Shown here in pieces: positions 1 through 10,057 of a DNA stretch of 64,000 nucleotides (the first letter of the stretch is position 1; each line of letters opens with the position of its first letter). The position numbers were made by a program, and so were the translations under genes. The notes under the pieces were generated by a model, which saw nothing but the letters and a program-made list of their open reading frames with translations, did not search any database and was not told the origin of the DNA. Origin of the DNA: Dipteronia dyeriana (lineage: Eukaryota > Streptophyta > Magnoliopsida > Sapindales > Sapindaceae); the NCBI GenBank assembly GCA_032871835.1, contig CM065299.1, positions 25,437,074-25,501,073 of the forward strand, in the 5' to 3' direction.

Positions 1-335
1 CCATAGCTAAATAATTCTTCAATACCAACTTGTCCTAGCTCAGGAATCTCAAAATTCATTGGGAAATCATCCAAATGAACTTGGGCAGTCATGAACTTGA
101 AAGGATATTCATAGTTAATATTTCCTTCATGAAAAAGTGTAGTCATACCTTTAGATAATCCTACTGCTTGAGAAAGAAACTTTTGGATTTTTAAAAACCG
201 CTTCAGATTATCATCTTGGGCATAGCCAAAGATGCTCCGCTTTATATCATTAGGTAGAGTTTCTACCGCTTTGTAAAGATCTTTTTCTTTGTCCCTCATT
301 AGGGTAATATTAATAATATCTAAGGGCCTTTCCAT
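1..335 (-). CDS. Distal caulimovirid ORF, 5' part (continues off window)
   Basis: An ORF starts at 335 on the minus strand and is open to the window edge. It overlaps the end of the preceding transactivator-like frame by about 16 nt. Its mirror on the right arm starts at 8337 and is cut by a TGA at 8511-8513. Here the matching codon is GGA, so this arm keeps the open frame. I do not recognise the product. It lies between the transactivator gene and the viral promoter, and the right copy shows it ends in an acidic tail. Function unknown. Confidence 0.6.
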   Translation of the reverse strand, partial: MERPLDIINITLMRDKEKDLYKAVETLPNDIKRSIFGYAQDDNLKRFLKIQKFLSQAVGLSKGMTTLFHEGNINYEYPFKFMTAQVHLDDFPMNFEIPELGQVGIEELFSY

Positions 336-1080
336 TTTTTCTGTTTCGTTTGTTTTTCTCTGCCTTTTCCCTTTTCTTTTCTTTTCTGTTCTTCCTCATC
401 TGTTTCCAGCTTCTGAAACTGCTCTATTAGCTGTTCAGCTCTTGCTAATTCTTGCTTTAGTACTGTATTCTTTTGTTGAAGATCTACCAAGAGATCATTC
501 ATTTCTTTTTTACAGCTTTCTAAGTCTTCAGAAGTCTTGTTTTTTGCTTCATTGATATTTCTAAAATGATTCATAAAGCTTTTTACTTGATCTCGTATGT
601 ACGTACAACCATTAAATTCTAAAATTGGCTCGAAGCCATCATGGTTTTGAAAAAACATTTTTAAGGCTTTATGGGCTTCTTCGTAAGAGAAATATCCTTT
701 AAAAATGGGATTTGGAAAACCTTCAATACATCCAGCAGTCTCCTGCCATGTAGAAAAGATTCATGTCCTCCTTCCATTAAAAACAACATAAAAACCGAAC
801 TTATTGTTTTCTGAAAATGCTGACTTAAAGTATTTAAGGACTGGAGAAAACCTTTGTTATCATTTCTGAAAAACCAAATATTATTTAAAAGAGCTTGCTG
901 AATTTCAGTGATCTTGTCTTTCAACTGTGACAATGGTTGAAACGGAACACCTGGACAATAGTTAATAATATAAGATCCTATATTAATCTTTTTACCTCTA
1001 TTGCTTTGAGAAATGGCTTTCGAACTATTTTGACTATCTTTTGAACTTCCTACCATACCTGCAGAATAATCAACAATCAA
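320..1080 (-). pseudogene. Caulimovirid transactivator/viroplasmin-like gene (left copy)
   Basis: Two overlapping open stretches, 1080-661 and 658-320, lie in different frames. Between them, in the second frame, is a viroplasmin-type domain (YVVF start, then the FKGYFSYEEA stretch), the fold shared by caulimovirus inclusion-body/transactivator proteins and the N-terminus of plant RNase H1. It carries an in-frame TGA at 761-763. The C-terminal part is a charged coiled coil ending in a lysine-rich tail. The family allows reinitiation on polycistronic viral RNA and forms viroplasms. Both arms carry the same TGA, so the break predates the duplication, or the two frames were always separate. The start at 1080 overlaps the end of pol by about 11 nt. 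Confidence 0.75.
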
Positions 1081-3490
1081 TTAGTCTTGAGAGAATATCT
1101 GCTATAGTATTATCTTTTCCACTTATATGTTCAAAATCTGTTTTATATCCTCTTCCTGTTAATGTCTCTAAAAATCCTATACATCTTTTACTAACAAATG
1201 AATTTTTTTTTCAAAGTTCTTTTTTTGTACTTTTTTATAAAATTCTACTATATTGTTACAATCAGTTCTTACTGTAAAAGATTCATTTTGTATATATATA
1301 TGAAACTGGTTTAAAGAATTTATAATTCCTAATATTTCTAATTTGGTACTGGATCTTCTTGATTCTGCTTCTGAAAATTTTCCACTAGTATACATAGCTA
1401 TTTCTTATGTATTCTTTAAGCTATTCTTTGTAGGTTTTTGAATTAAGATACCGGCCCATCCATTGCCACTAGCATCTGTTTGTACTATTTTATAATAGCT
1501 ATCTATTGGTAAGGCTATAGGGCCTAAGTTTTGGGTTATTTGCTTTATCTTATGTACTAGCTTCACATCTTCACTATCAAAGTATTTCTGACCATTTTTA
1601 CCAACTTTGTTATAAAGGGGCCTAACTAAGGTACTTAAATTAGGTATAAACTTTCTACCATAATTTAACAATCCTAGAAATCTTTGCAGTTCTTTTGTTT
1701 CTTCTATCTTGTTAGGGAATTCTAATATCTTCGTGACTATGTGGGGCTGTAGTTCTATTTTTCCTTTATCTATGATTAATCCTAGGAATTCTATTTTATT
1801 TTTGAATAACTCTATTTTTGACTTTGATATGGTTATATTATTCTTTTTAACGGTTTGTAAGACTTGTCTAACATGGTTCATATGTATGTACATGTTGTTA
1901 CTAAAGATAAGAATATCATCTATATAGACAATACAGAAATTGAAAGCTTTTTAAAGATCTTATCCATACTCTCTTGAAAAACTTGTGGAGCATTCTTTAA
2001 TCCAAAGGGCATAACTAACCATTCAAAGTGCTCTTCTGAACAACTAAAAGTTGTCCAGTTTACAGATTCTTCATCTAATCTTATTTGTCAAAATCCACTC
2101 TTACAATCAAACTTCGAGAACCAACTGGCTTTTTGTATACAATTTATTAATCCATCCTTGTTAGGGAGTTTATAACTATTTCTTAAGGTATTATCGTATA
2201 GTCTTTTGTAATTCATTACCATCCTACTTTTTTCTCTTTTTTGCTCACTATGGTTAAATACTATAAATGCTGGGCTCCTATGCCTACTTGTGCTTTTTCT
2301 TATTACCTTTAATTCTAATAGATCTTGGGTGATTATTGTAATATCTGGATTTATTATTTCTATTTTATATACTTCTATGCTATCTTTATTTTGAGGATTA
2401 TCACATATTATTTTTAATTCTTCTGATTCTTCAATCTTTTGTCTTATTTCTATTGGCCAATTCTTATAATCTTTTTCTGTCTCTACTTTCATGCAAATTT
2501 CTTTATGATACTCTAACATTTCTTCACTGCTTAGGGCATCTATACTAGGTTCTTCATCTAAGGCTTCTAGTATCAAATCTTCATATTCTATCTTTAAAGG
2601 TTCTTCAATATTAGTAGCTGTAGGTTTCTTTATATAGGGGAGATTACTAGTCTCTAGCTTAGGCTGAACAAAATTTGACTTTTTAAAGAAGTTAACACCA
2701 TTAGCTGTAATTAACATGCTTCCATAGTTTCCTAATATAAAGTTTAATCCTAAAACAAATTTATAGCTAGCTGGTTGATTCGTAATTAATGTTTGGGGTA
2801 AATTATGAGTTTCCCCATTAATCCTAATAGGTATATTTATTAAACATTCTGTTATTTGAATCGTACTTTCACTAAAAGTTCTTAATCCTATATAAGTTCC
2901 TAACTTAGTCCTATGTTCTTCAGGGGCTAAACTTTCATGGATGATACATTTATTGGCACCAATATCTATCATTGCTTTAGTTTTTACTGATCTTGACTTA
3001 TAAAGAATTTCTACATCTATTAATATTAACTCACTTCCAGCTCTATTTATTTCACTCTTCTCTTGGCTAATAGCTTTACAGTTCTTACAATAATAATTCT
3101 CATTATCCTTATAACCTTTATTAAATTCATTCTTACAATTACAACAATATTTTCCTAAGAAGGATATAATTTCTATCTTATTAACTTCAGATTCACTATT
3201 TGGCTCTTCTTCATTATAATCTTCATCTGATTCTTGGTCACTAGTTGACTCTTCTTCTGAACTATCTATTATACATATACTTTCATCTTCAGATATCTCT
3301 TCTAGATTGTAAACTTCTTCTAGATTTTCCAAATCTTCTTCTATTTCAACTAAGTTAGCTTTCTCTTTATTATCTGGACAGTTTGGCTTAATATATCCTA
3401 TTTTTCCACATAAATAGCATTTACAGTCTTTATGATTTTTTCTCTTGTATATCTTCTTTTTACTTTTGAAAGCCTTTTTTACTACATTCT
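1070..3490 (-). pseudogene. Caulimovirid pol: protease, reverse transcriptase, RNase H (left copy)
   Basis: In order on the minus strand: a zinc knuckle near 3400 of the form CX2CX4YX4C (Tyr where His is usual), an acidic stretch, a second Cys cluster near 3130, an aspartic protease with D-I-G-A near 2960, RT from about 2300, the YIDD catalytic box near 1930 and RNase H ending near 1070. This is the replication polyprotein that copies pregenomic RNA into DNA. A TGA follows the RT D-C-K-S-G-F motif near 2090, and a frameshift separates the YIDD segment, so the gene cannot make the whole protein. The knuckle frame joins the upstream coat frame through a shift near 3480. Confidence 0.85.
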
Positions 3491-4794
3491 TTTTTATTAC
3501 CTTTATACTTAAAGAACTTTTTAGGCTTGGATTTTTCATGGTAAGGTCTACTATAAGGTTTATAAGAAGGGTTATATTTCTTTCGTCTATACTTTTTCTT
3601 ATAACTCTTTGAACTACTTGTAATTCTTTTTCCACATCCTAATGTTGGTACTTCATATAAATCTACACACATTTTACTAAATTGTACTTGAGCTTGCCTT
3701 CTAAGTTTTTCTTCATCACACATTTCTCTTATTCTCTTTCTAACAAATTCTACCATTGGTATAAAGGATACTTGCCAAAATAATCTTTCTTTAGTTTTTT
3801 CCTTAAACCATTTGTCTACGTCTTTATATAATCTTTCACCTATCTTTCATGGTAACTTATTAACAGACTTCATCAAAAGATTCTCATCATAAGGCCTACC
3901 TATCTGACTCCAATATTTATAGAATATATCTACGTATCTATCAAAATAATGTAGGTCACATATCTTTAATTGTTCTAAGCATCGTATTGCCTTTACTTGC
4001 TTATGAGTATCTTCTATTTCTTCCATTGAAGTTCCTGATACACATTTTCTTATTCCATCTATAAAACTTAAAACTGAAATATTAATTTCAAATTCTTCTA
4101 ATTCTAGCTTTCTTTCTTCATCTTGTTTCATAAATTCTCGCCATCCTAAGTAGGTTTGCTTCTCATTATAACCTATGGTGCTTTCTAAATATACTAGCTT
4201 ATATTTATAATCTACTATACTACTAAGCGCTTCCATTGAATGTCTAATTAAGTTTCCTTCCCATTTATTAAATATATGCTTCCACTCGTCAGGCCTATGT
4301 CCTTGTAGACTCAAAATTAATATATCTCTAGCCTCTGGTGACTTTCTCCAATTTTCTAACTTTGTTTTTGCTTTGTAAATTCTCTCTTTGTCCTTATAAT
4401 CTCTATATTCTTCTTTTGAATCATGTATTCCTCTTTTTTCTAGATAATCTTCTATCCTAGAGGTGGTTGGGAGACCTTCTATATCTGGTACTTTTGATCC
4501 ACTACCTTCTCCGATTTCTGTTTTGGCTTTATCTTCTCCTACATATATCTCATCCTCTATGTAGTATATTCTTATTGATCCTTCTAGTCTTAATTGTTCA
4601 TAATTTATGCTTTCTTCGAGGATTTTATCAATTTCATTATCATCTAATTCTAGATTATTACAGATTTCTTCAAATACTTCTTCTGGTAAATATTCTTTTG
4701 ACTTACTAAATAGTAAATCTATAATAACTTCTTTATTTTCTATTAGTGTTCTTTCTTTATTAATGGCTTGATCCATTGCTAAACTAGTATTCAA
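3460..4794 (-). pseudogene. Caulimovirid coat protein (left copy)
   Basis: A 315-residue acidic N-terminal part (4794-3847) ends at TGA 3847-3849. The same frame reopens at once and runs to 3460, becoming strongly basic (Lys/Arg/Tyr-rich), and leads by a frameshift into the zinc knuckle of the pol frame. An acidic N-terminus, helical core, basic region and CCHC knuckle is the usual caulimovirid capsid plan. It is assigned by this plan and by its place between movement protein and protease, not by strong residue identity. The TGA and the frameshift make it a pseudogene as it stands. Confidence 0.7.
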
Positions 4795-4924
4795 ACTCTT
4801 CTTCAGTTATTTCTATATTACCTTGTTCTTTATAATCTTTAAATTTTTGAAAAGCTTGATTATTCTTATCTATGTATATACTATTTTCTTCTGGGATTTC
4901 TATGTTCTGTATATCTAGTTCAGG

Positions 4925-5674
4925 TTATTTCCATTCTGATCCTTTTAACTCACTACTATTTAATTTCTTAGGAATCTGCATTCTTACGTAATCACTATGA
5001 AAATGTTCTACTATGCTTTCAATTATGAATCTAAACTTCTTATGATACTTATTGTAACATCTTCCTAATACAAAAATCTTTATTCTAAGATTCTTATATT
5101 CTGCATTCATATCAAAACCCTTAGTTTGTATACTTAACTTTATCTTTCTACAGAATTCACCGATATCTATGTCTATATCTGGGAGGCATCCTACTATGGC
5201 TACCTTATTTCTGAGATCTACTTCAGCTGTTGCCAACTGAGCTTGTTCATGATTGCTAAATCTACCATCATATAAGTATAAATGTGCTTTCGTATCTAAT
5301 CCTGCTTTGGTTTGACTAAGTATTCCAATTATTACTACTCCTAAATGTATTGAGGAGAATCCACTCTTTTTGATTGCTTTTGCAATTTGGGGACTTATTA
5401 ATGTGACTTCTTCTCTATTTTTTACTACAGCTATTGTAAATTCATCTTTATAAACATACAAGCTACTTTTCAGGCTATCTAATATTCCTTCTCTATAAAG
5501 ATTCTTCTTCTGGCCTTGCTTGAATCCTACTTCTAACATCTTATCAACATCTTCTTCTTGAATCAGATCTTCTGTTTTTTCTATAATTTCTTTTCCTTTA
5601 TTACTATAATTTAGTATATTCCTAACTTTGTTGGCTGCTGATTGCTTTACACTAGAAGTCCTAGCTAATTCCAT
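4925..5674 (-). CDS. Caulimovirid movement protein (30K superfamily)
   Basis: An intact 249-residue ORF. The core from about residue 75 to 200 alternates hydrophobic beta strands and holds the L-Y-D-G-R-F element near residue 130, resembling the conserved Asp region of 30K-superfamily movement proteins, with Lys-rich strands after it. Such proteins line plasmodesmata and move virions or genomes between cells. It sits one base after the end of the 113-residue ORF and upstream of the coat gene, as in most caulimovirids. It is open, but in a defective integrated copy expression is doubtful. Confidence 0.75.
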   Translation of the reverse strand: MELARTSSVKQSAANKVRNILNYSNKGKEIIEKTEDLIQEEDVDKMLEVGFKQGQKKNLYREGILDSLKSSLYVYKDEFTIAVVKNREEVTLISPQIAKAIKKSGFSSIHLGVVIIGILSQTKAGLDTKAHLYLYDGRFSNHEQAQLATAEVDLRNKVAIVGCLPDIDIDIGEFCRKIKLSIQTKGFDMNAEYKNLRIKIFVLGRCYNKYHKKFRFIIESIVEHFHSDYVRMQIPKKLNSSELKGSEWK

Positions 5675-5675
5675 T

Positions 5676-6017
5676 CTATTTATTCTTAGATCTTAGGTTA
5701 ACTTTTGGTCCTAATATATCTTTTAACTCTATTTTAGCTGGTACTGGGGGTTTACTAGATTCTACTACTTCTATCCTTTTTACTAGCCATGTTATGTATT
5801 CTGAACTTATACTTTTGTGATCTAACCTTTCTATCTTTTCTTCTAGTTTATCAATTCTTTTTAAAACTTCTATAAGTAATTTTATTATAGTGTTATTTTG
5901 ACCTTGAATAGTGGTATTACTTGGTGTCCTAACCTTTTCATCGCTTATACCTACTGGGAGGTTATTCTTTGTCTCTGCTGTCAGTTCTTCTAGTATCTTG
6001 TTTAGTATGCTACTCAT
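5676..6017 (-). CDS. Small coiled-coil caulimovirid ORF (113 aa)
   Basis: An intact ORF whose ATG overlaps the stop of the upstream ORF (6014-6017, ATGA overlap), and whose stop is one base before the movement-protein ATG. Residues 40-80 have heptad leucines and isoleucines in a charged background, giving a short coiled coil. The C-terminus is basic (ends R-S-K-N-K). Size, coiled coil and basic tail recall virion-associated proteins of caulimoviruses, but the position before the movement gene is different, so the function is inferred only weakly. Confidence 0.5.
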   Translation of the reverse strand: MSSILNKILEELTAETKNNLPVGISDEKVRTPSNTTIQGQNNTIIKLLIEVLKRIDKLEEKIERLDHKSISSEYITWLVKRIEVVESSKPPVPAKIELKDILGPKVNLRSKNK

Positions 6018-6529
6018 TCACCTACTATTCTTGTTATGACTCTGAGTTGATCTTTTAATTCTTTTTGAGTTTCTTTTACACTCTCTACTTCTTTGTGGAG
6101 TTTTTCAACTATTCTTTTAATTTCTATCTCTACTGGTTTAGGATCTTTTAACTCAATTACTCTGTTTAACTCAGCTATCTCACTTGTGCTTGTAAATCTT
6201 TTGACTTGATTACTGAAATCTTTCAACAATTGTCTTATGTAGTCTAAATTTGATTGCAGTGTCTTTACTTTGCTATTTTGGAAATGCTTGACTAATTCTG
6301 TAATGTTACTATTGGTTTTATCTATATTATCTTCTAAACTTCTGTCCAAATTTATTAATAAATCTACCATAAAATTTTGTTGACCATTACTAGTGTGAGG
6401 GATGTGTTTATACTGATTTTCTAAGTGTTCTATATTGCAGCTAATCTTTGTATTATTTTGTAGACTAACCTTTGTCTTTTTAAAATCTGTGATATCTAAA
6501 TCTAGATACTCTAGTCTTTTGAAGTTCAT
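6014..6529 (-). CDS. Coiled-coil caulimovirid ORF (171 aa), first ORF of the copy
   Basis: An intact ORF, rich in Lys, Glu, Asn, Leu and Ile, with several predicted helices over residues 60-171. No enzyme motif is visible. The TGA/ATG overlap with the next ORF suggests translation by termination-reinitiation, as in polycistronic caulimovirid RNA. I do not recognise a homologue. It could be a virion-associated or vector-transmission factor, both of which are coiled-coil proteins in the family. That is inference from shape only. Confidence 0.5.
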   Translation of the reverse strand: MNFKRLEYLDLDITDFKKTKVSLQNNTKISCNIEHLENQYKHIPHTSNGQQNFMVDLLINLDRSLEDNIDKTNSNITELVKHFQNSKVKTLQSNLDYIRQLLKDFSNQVKRFTSTSEIAELNRVIELKDPKPVEIEIKRIVEKLHKEVESVKETQKELKDQLRVITRIVGE

Positions 6530-6681
6530 GTACTTTCAAGGTTTAAATATTCTAATCTTTTTAGTGTTTTTGAGTTTTCTTCTATAAGATTAAAAAAGTA
6601 CATCTTTGCTATATATAGTTTTCTTCAAATAATGGTTCTTTAATAAGAAATCTACTTTTAACAATTAATATACCAAAAATC
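6530..6681. other. Junction between the two inverted pararetroviral copies
   Basis: AT-rich 150-bp segment upstream of the first ORF of the left copy. Match to the right copy starts abruptly at about 6682, where the left copy sequence at 1989 continues into RT but this segment does not. No poly-purine tract, tRNA primer site or target duplication was seen at the joint. Confidence 0.6.
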
Positions 6682-7602
6682 TCCACAAGTTTTTCAAGAG
6701 AGAATGGATAAGATCTTTAAAAAGCTTTCAATTTCTGTATTGTCTACATAGATGATATTCTTATCTTTAGTAATAACAGGTACATACATATGAACCATGT
6801 TAGACAAGTCTTAGAAACCTTTAAAAAGAATAATATAATCATATCAAAGTCAAAAATAGAGTTATTCAAAAATAAAATAGAATTCCTAGGATTAATCATA
6901 GACAAAGGAAAAATTGAACTACAGCCCCACATAGTCACAAAGATATTAGAATTCCCTGACAAGATAGAAGAAACAAAAGAACTGCAAAGATTTCTAGGAT
7001 TGTTAAATTATGGTAGAAAGTTTATACCTAATTTAAGTACCTTAGTTAGGCCCCTTTATAACAAAGTTGGTAAAAATGGTCAGAAATACTTTAATAGTGA
7101 ATATGTGAAGCTAGTACATAAGATAAAGCAAATAACCCAAAACTTAGGCCCTATAGCCTTACCAATAGATAGCTATTATAAAATAGTACAAACAGGTGCT
7201 AGTGACAAGGGATGGGCCGGTATCTTAATTCAAAAACCTACAAAGAATAGCTTAAAGAATACATAAGAAATAGCTATGTATACTAGTGGAAAATTTTCAG
7301 AAGCAGAATTAAGAAGATCCAGTACCGAATTAGAAATATTAGGAATTATAAATTCTTTAAACCAGTTTCATATATATATACAAAATGAATCTTTTACAGT
7401 AAGAACTGATTGTAACAATATAGTAGAATTTTATAAAAAAGTACAAAAAAAGAACTTTGAAGAGAAAAATTCATTTGTTAGTACAAGATGTATAGGATTT
7501 CTAGAGACATTAACAGGAAGAGGATATAAAGCAGATTTTGAACATATAAGTGGAAAAGATAATACTATAGCAGATATTCTCTCAAGACTAATTGATTGTT
7601 GA
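6682..7602 (+). pseudogene. Caulimovirid RT C-terminus and RNase H (right copy)
   Basis: Starts mid-RT. The YIDD box lies near 6745-6756, followed by the RT thumb region (6790-7266) and an RNase H domain (7276-7602) with its conserved acidic residues, including T-D-C-N and the terminal A-D-I-L-S-R element. A TAA at 7264-7266 and missing upstream RT make it non-functional. The end overlaps the ATG of the next ORF at 7592 by 11 nt, the same arrangement as in the left copy. Confidence 0.85.
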
Positions 7603-8322
7603 TTATTCTGCAGGTATGGTAGGAAGTTCAAAAGATAGTCAAAATAGTTCGAAAGCCATTTCTCAAAGCAATAGCGGTAAAAAGATTAATATAGGATCTT
7701 ATATTATTAACTATTGTCCAGGTGTTCCATTTCAGCCATTGTCACAGTTGAAAGACAAGATCACTAAAATTCAGCAAGCTCTTTTAAATAATATTTGGTT
7801 TTTCAGAAATGATAACAAAGGTTTTCTCCAGTCCTTAAATACTTTAAGTCAGCATTTTCAGAAAACAATAAGTTCGGTTTTTATGTTGTTTTTAATGGAA
7901 GGAGGACATGAATCTTTTCTACATGGCAGGAGACTGCTGGATGTATTGAAGGTTTTCCAAATCCCATTTTTAAAGGATATTTCTCTTACGAAGAAGCCCA
8001 TAAAGCCTTAAAAATGTTTTTTCAAAACCATGATGGCTTCGAGCCAATTTTAGAATTTAATGGTTGTACGTACATACGAGATCAAGTAAAAAGCTTTATG
8101 AATCATTTTAGAAATATCAATGAAGCAAAAAACAAGACTTCTGAAGACTTAGAAAGCTGTAAAAAAGAAATGAATGATCTCTTGGTAGATCTTCAACAAA
8201 AGAATACAGTACTAAAGCAAGAATTAGCAAGAGCTGAACAACTAATAGAGCAGTTTCAGAAGCTGGAAACAGATGAGGAAGAACAGAAAAGAAAAGAAAA
8301 GGGAAAAGGCAGAGAAAAATAA
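7592..8322 (+). pseudogene. Caulimovirid transactivator/viroplasmin-like gene (right copy)
   Basis: First open stretch 7592-8011, second 8014-8322 in another frame. The viroplasmin-type domain is read in the second frame from about 7876 to 8040 and has an in-frame TGA at 7909-7911. The following 100 residues form a charged coiled coil (heptads of Leu around 8150-8270). The second frame ends at TAA 8320-8322, about 30 nt sooner than in the left copy because of a base change. Confidence 0.75.
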
Positions 8323-8336
8323 ACGAAACAGAAAAA

Positions 8337-9205
8337 ATGGAAAGGCCCTTAGATATTATTAATATTACCCTAATGAGGGACAAAGAAAAAGATCTTTACA
8401 AAGCGGTAGAAACTCTACCTAATGATATAAAGCGGAGCATCTTTGGCTATGCCCGAGATGATAATCTGAAGCGGTTTTTAAAAATCCAAAAGTTTCTTTC
8501 TCAAGCAGTATGATTATCTAAAGGTATGACTACACTTTTTCATGAAGGAAATATTAACTATGAATATCCTTTCAAGTTCATGACTGCCCAGGTTCATTTG
8601 GATGATTTCCCAATGAATTTTGAGATTCCTGAGCTAGGACAAGTTGGTATTGAAGAATTATTTAGCTATGGAATTATTGATGCTATAAATGCTTTTAGTA
8701 TCATAAAGATCTATTTTCTCCCTGAAAAACTCCAGCAGACTATCAGAATGTTTGGAGGAAAGCACGGGTTTTGCCTTGACATTGATTTCATACCATGTGA
8801 GTGGATCATCAATCAACCCTACAAGATGACCAGTTATCTTCCAGCCTATCACTACATCGTGATAGTACCATTAATTTGCACTGGAACTATAAGGGAAGAG
8901 AGCTTTCCTGTTGACTGTCAAGATATGTGTCCTGAGTATCTGCAGAGATACAGAGCTCAGAAATACTACATCAGCATTAATCTGTCAGACAAAAGTTAAT
9001 CGGTCAGACTCCTCACATGTCAATTTTCATCAGAGATCAGCATGTCTGGTCCTAGTATCCAATTCCCTGGGTTTACCTGAGCCCAGAAACTGATGATTAT
9101 CTGAGAGAGGTTCAAGAACAAGAGATTCTAAGGCTAGAAGACCCTCTTATAGAAGATGAAGACTATAATTTAGATGAAGAAGCTATCCATAATCTGGATG
9201 CCTGA
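8337..9205 (+). pseudogene. Distal caulimovirid ORF of unknown function (right copy)
   Basis: One frame runs from ATG 8337 to 8999, broken by TGA 8511-8513. A further acidic stretch rich in Glu and Asp continues in another frame to TGA 9203-9205, which suggests a shift near 9000-9070. The central part (8526-8999) has several Trp, Tyr, Cys and Pro residues and looks like a folded domain, but I see no known motif. It lies just upstream of the viral promoter, where some caulimovirids have only a transactivator C-terminus. It may therefore be the C-terminal half of that protein or a separate gene. Confidence 0.5.
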
Positions 9206-9421
9206 TGACTACAAAGTGTCGGTAGAAGAAGCCAAGCACAGTATAGCCAGCATTATCAAGAACAGTATAAAGATTGCTTTGCATTATTAAGATTAGATAT
9301 ATATAGCATTATTAGAAGAAAACAAAAGCTTTACTGTTTATGTCGGCAGAATCTTCACTGTATTTCTTTTGACTTTAAAAATTATTGTCGGCCAGTTGTT
9401 TAGGCCTTTGCTTTTTCCTTT

Positions 9422-9544
9422 CTATAAGTAGCCTCCCCATCTCCTAAAATGATCATTCGATCATCTTATGCAGACACCTCTCTCAAACAACTCTCTGTAA
9501 ACACTCTCTGTTTTTCATGTATCATATTTCTCAAGGTCAATAAA
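9422..9544 (+). promoter_or_regulatory. Caulimovirid promoter and poly(A) unit
   Basis: A TATA-like box CTATAAGTA (9422-9430) is followed by a CT-rich leader and an AATAAA signal at 9539-9544, about 110 nt downstream. A poly(A) signal this close after the TATA box is typical of the caulimovirid pregenomic RNA unit, where the first pass reads through and the second terminates. Transcription would point rightwards, into host DNA. Confidence 0.6.
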
Positions 9545-9620
9545 GCTTGTGAATATTCAGTACGTATCTTGTATTTTCATTGTTATTTTCAAGTTATTTA
9601 TTAGCTTTAACACCAAAGAA

Positions 9621-10057
9621 GTCTAGCCAGGTTAACGAAAGCTAGAAGAGGTTATTAAATTTATATAGTAACGAGGTCCATGGAACTCTGTTAAGAGTTA
9701 TCGTCCTAATCATACTTTAATAATGTCTAGTAAGGTTCTTGTTTTTATATGAAACAAAATTGTTTTCTGGAAAAAACTCTCTGGTGGCCTTGTGTAAGTC
9801 CTAGTGAAAGGCAAAAGAAGGCTTTGAGAGGATTTTGAAAATCCATTTTGTATCTGTAGAAACCATGATAAATAGAAAATAAAGAAAAACAATCACAGTT
9901 GGCTTCAGGCTTCAGCGCCCAGTTTGCCATTATGCAAAATTTTGATGTTATTACAATTTTTCCTTGATAATTTATATTATATTACAATTTTACCATGAGT
10001 AAATTACAATTTTGTTAGGTTAGCTTGTTTTATTAAATTGATTTATGATTAACTTGA
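9621..10057. other. Flank of the pararetrovirus, no gene seen
   Basis: May be viral leader in its first part. I found no tRNA-Met primer site (TGGTATCAGAGC-like), no coding frame with recognisable motifs, and no repeat. Confidence 0.5.

Larger units (their letters stand above)
1..1989 (-). repeat. Left arm of the pararetroviral inverted repeat
   Basis: Every base p here pairs with base 8672-p on the right, with almost no indels: the ORF at 661-1080 (-) mirrors 7592-8011 (+). Identity stops at about 1989/6682. The arm continues beyond the left edge of the window, so its true length is not known. RNase H and RT parts differ at several residues, while the transactivator part differs at only two in 139. 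Confidence 0.95.
1..6675 (-). mobile_element. Endogenous caulimovirid, long copy (runs off left edge)
   Basis: Read on the minus strand from about 6530 to the window start, the gene order is two small coiled-coil ORFs, movement protein, coat protein with zinc knuckle, aspartic protease, reverse transcriptase, RNase H, transactivator-like protein, and a distal ORF. Caulimoviridae have this order. There are no LTRs and no integrase, which fits a pararetrovirus captured by the host rather than a retrotransposon. Several stops and frameshifts break the coat and pol regions, so the copy as seen is defective. The movement-protein and small ORFs are open. Assignment to a genus is not possible by eye. 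The inner end lies near 6675, where an inverted second copy begins abruptly inside RT. Confidence 0.9.
6682..8671 (+). repeat. Right arm of the pararetroviral inverted repeat
   Basis: Reverse complement of 1-1989. Loop sequence between the arms is about 4.7 kb. Private changes exist on each side (for example the TAA after 8320 and the TGA at 8511-8513 occur only here), while the TGA at 7909-7911 is shared. Confidence 0.95.
6676..9620 (+). mobile_element. Endogenous caulimovirid, short inverted copy
   Basis: Plus-strand copy beginning inside RT, then RNase H, transactivator-like gene, distal ORF, and a promoter/poly(A) unit at 9422-9544. It mirrors the left copy from 6682 to 8671 and then shows viral sequence that the left copy has beyond the window. 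The right end is set loosely, a little after the poly(A) signal. No host-virus junction motif is obvious. Confidence 0.85.

Noticed and set aside
9899..9931. Candidate viral primer-binding site
   Set aside because: It does not match the tRNA-Met 3' end used by caulimovirids.
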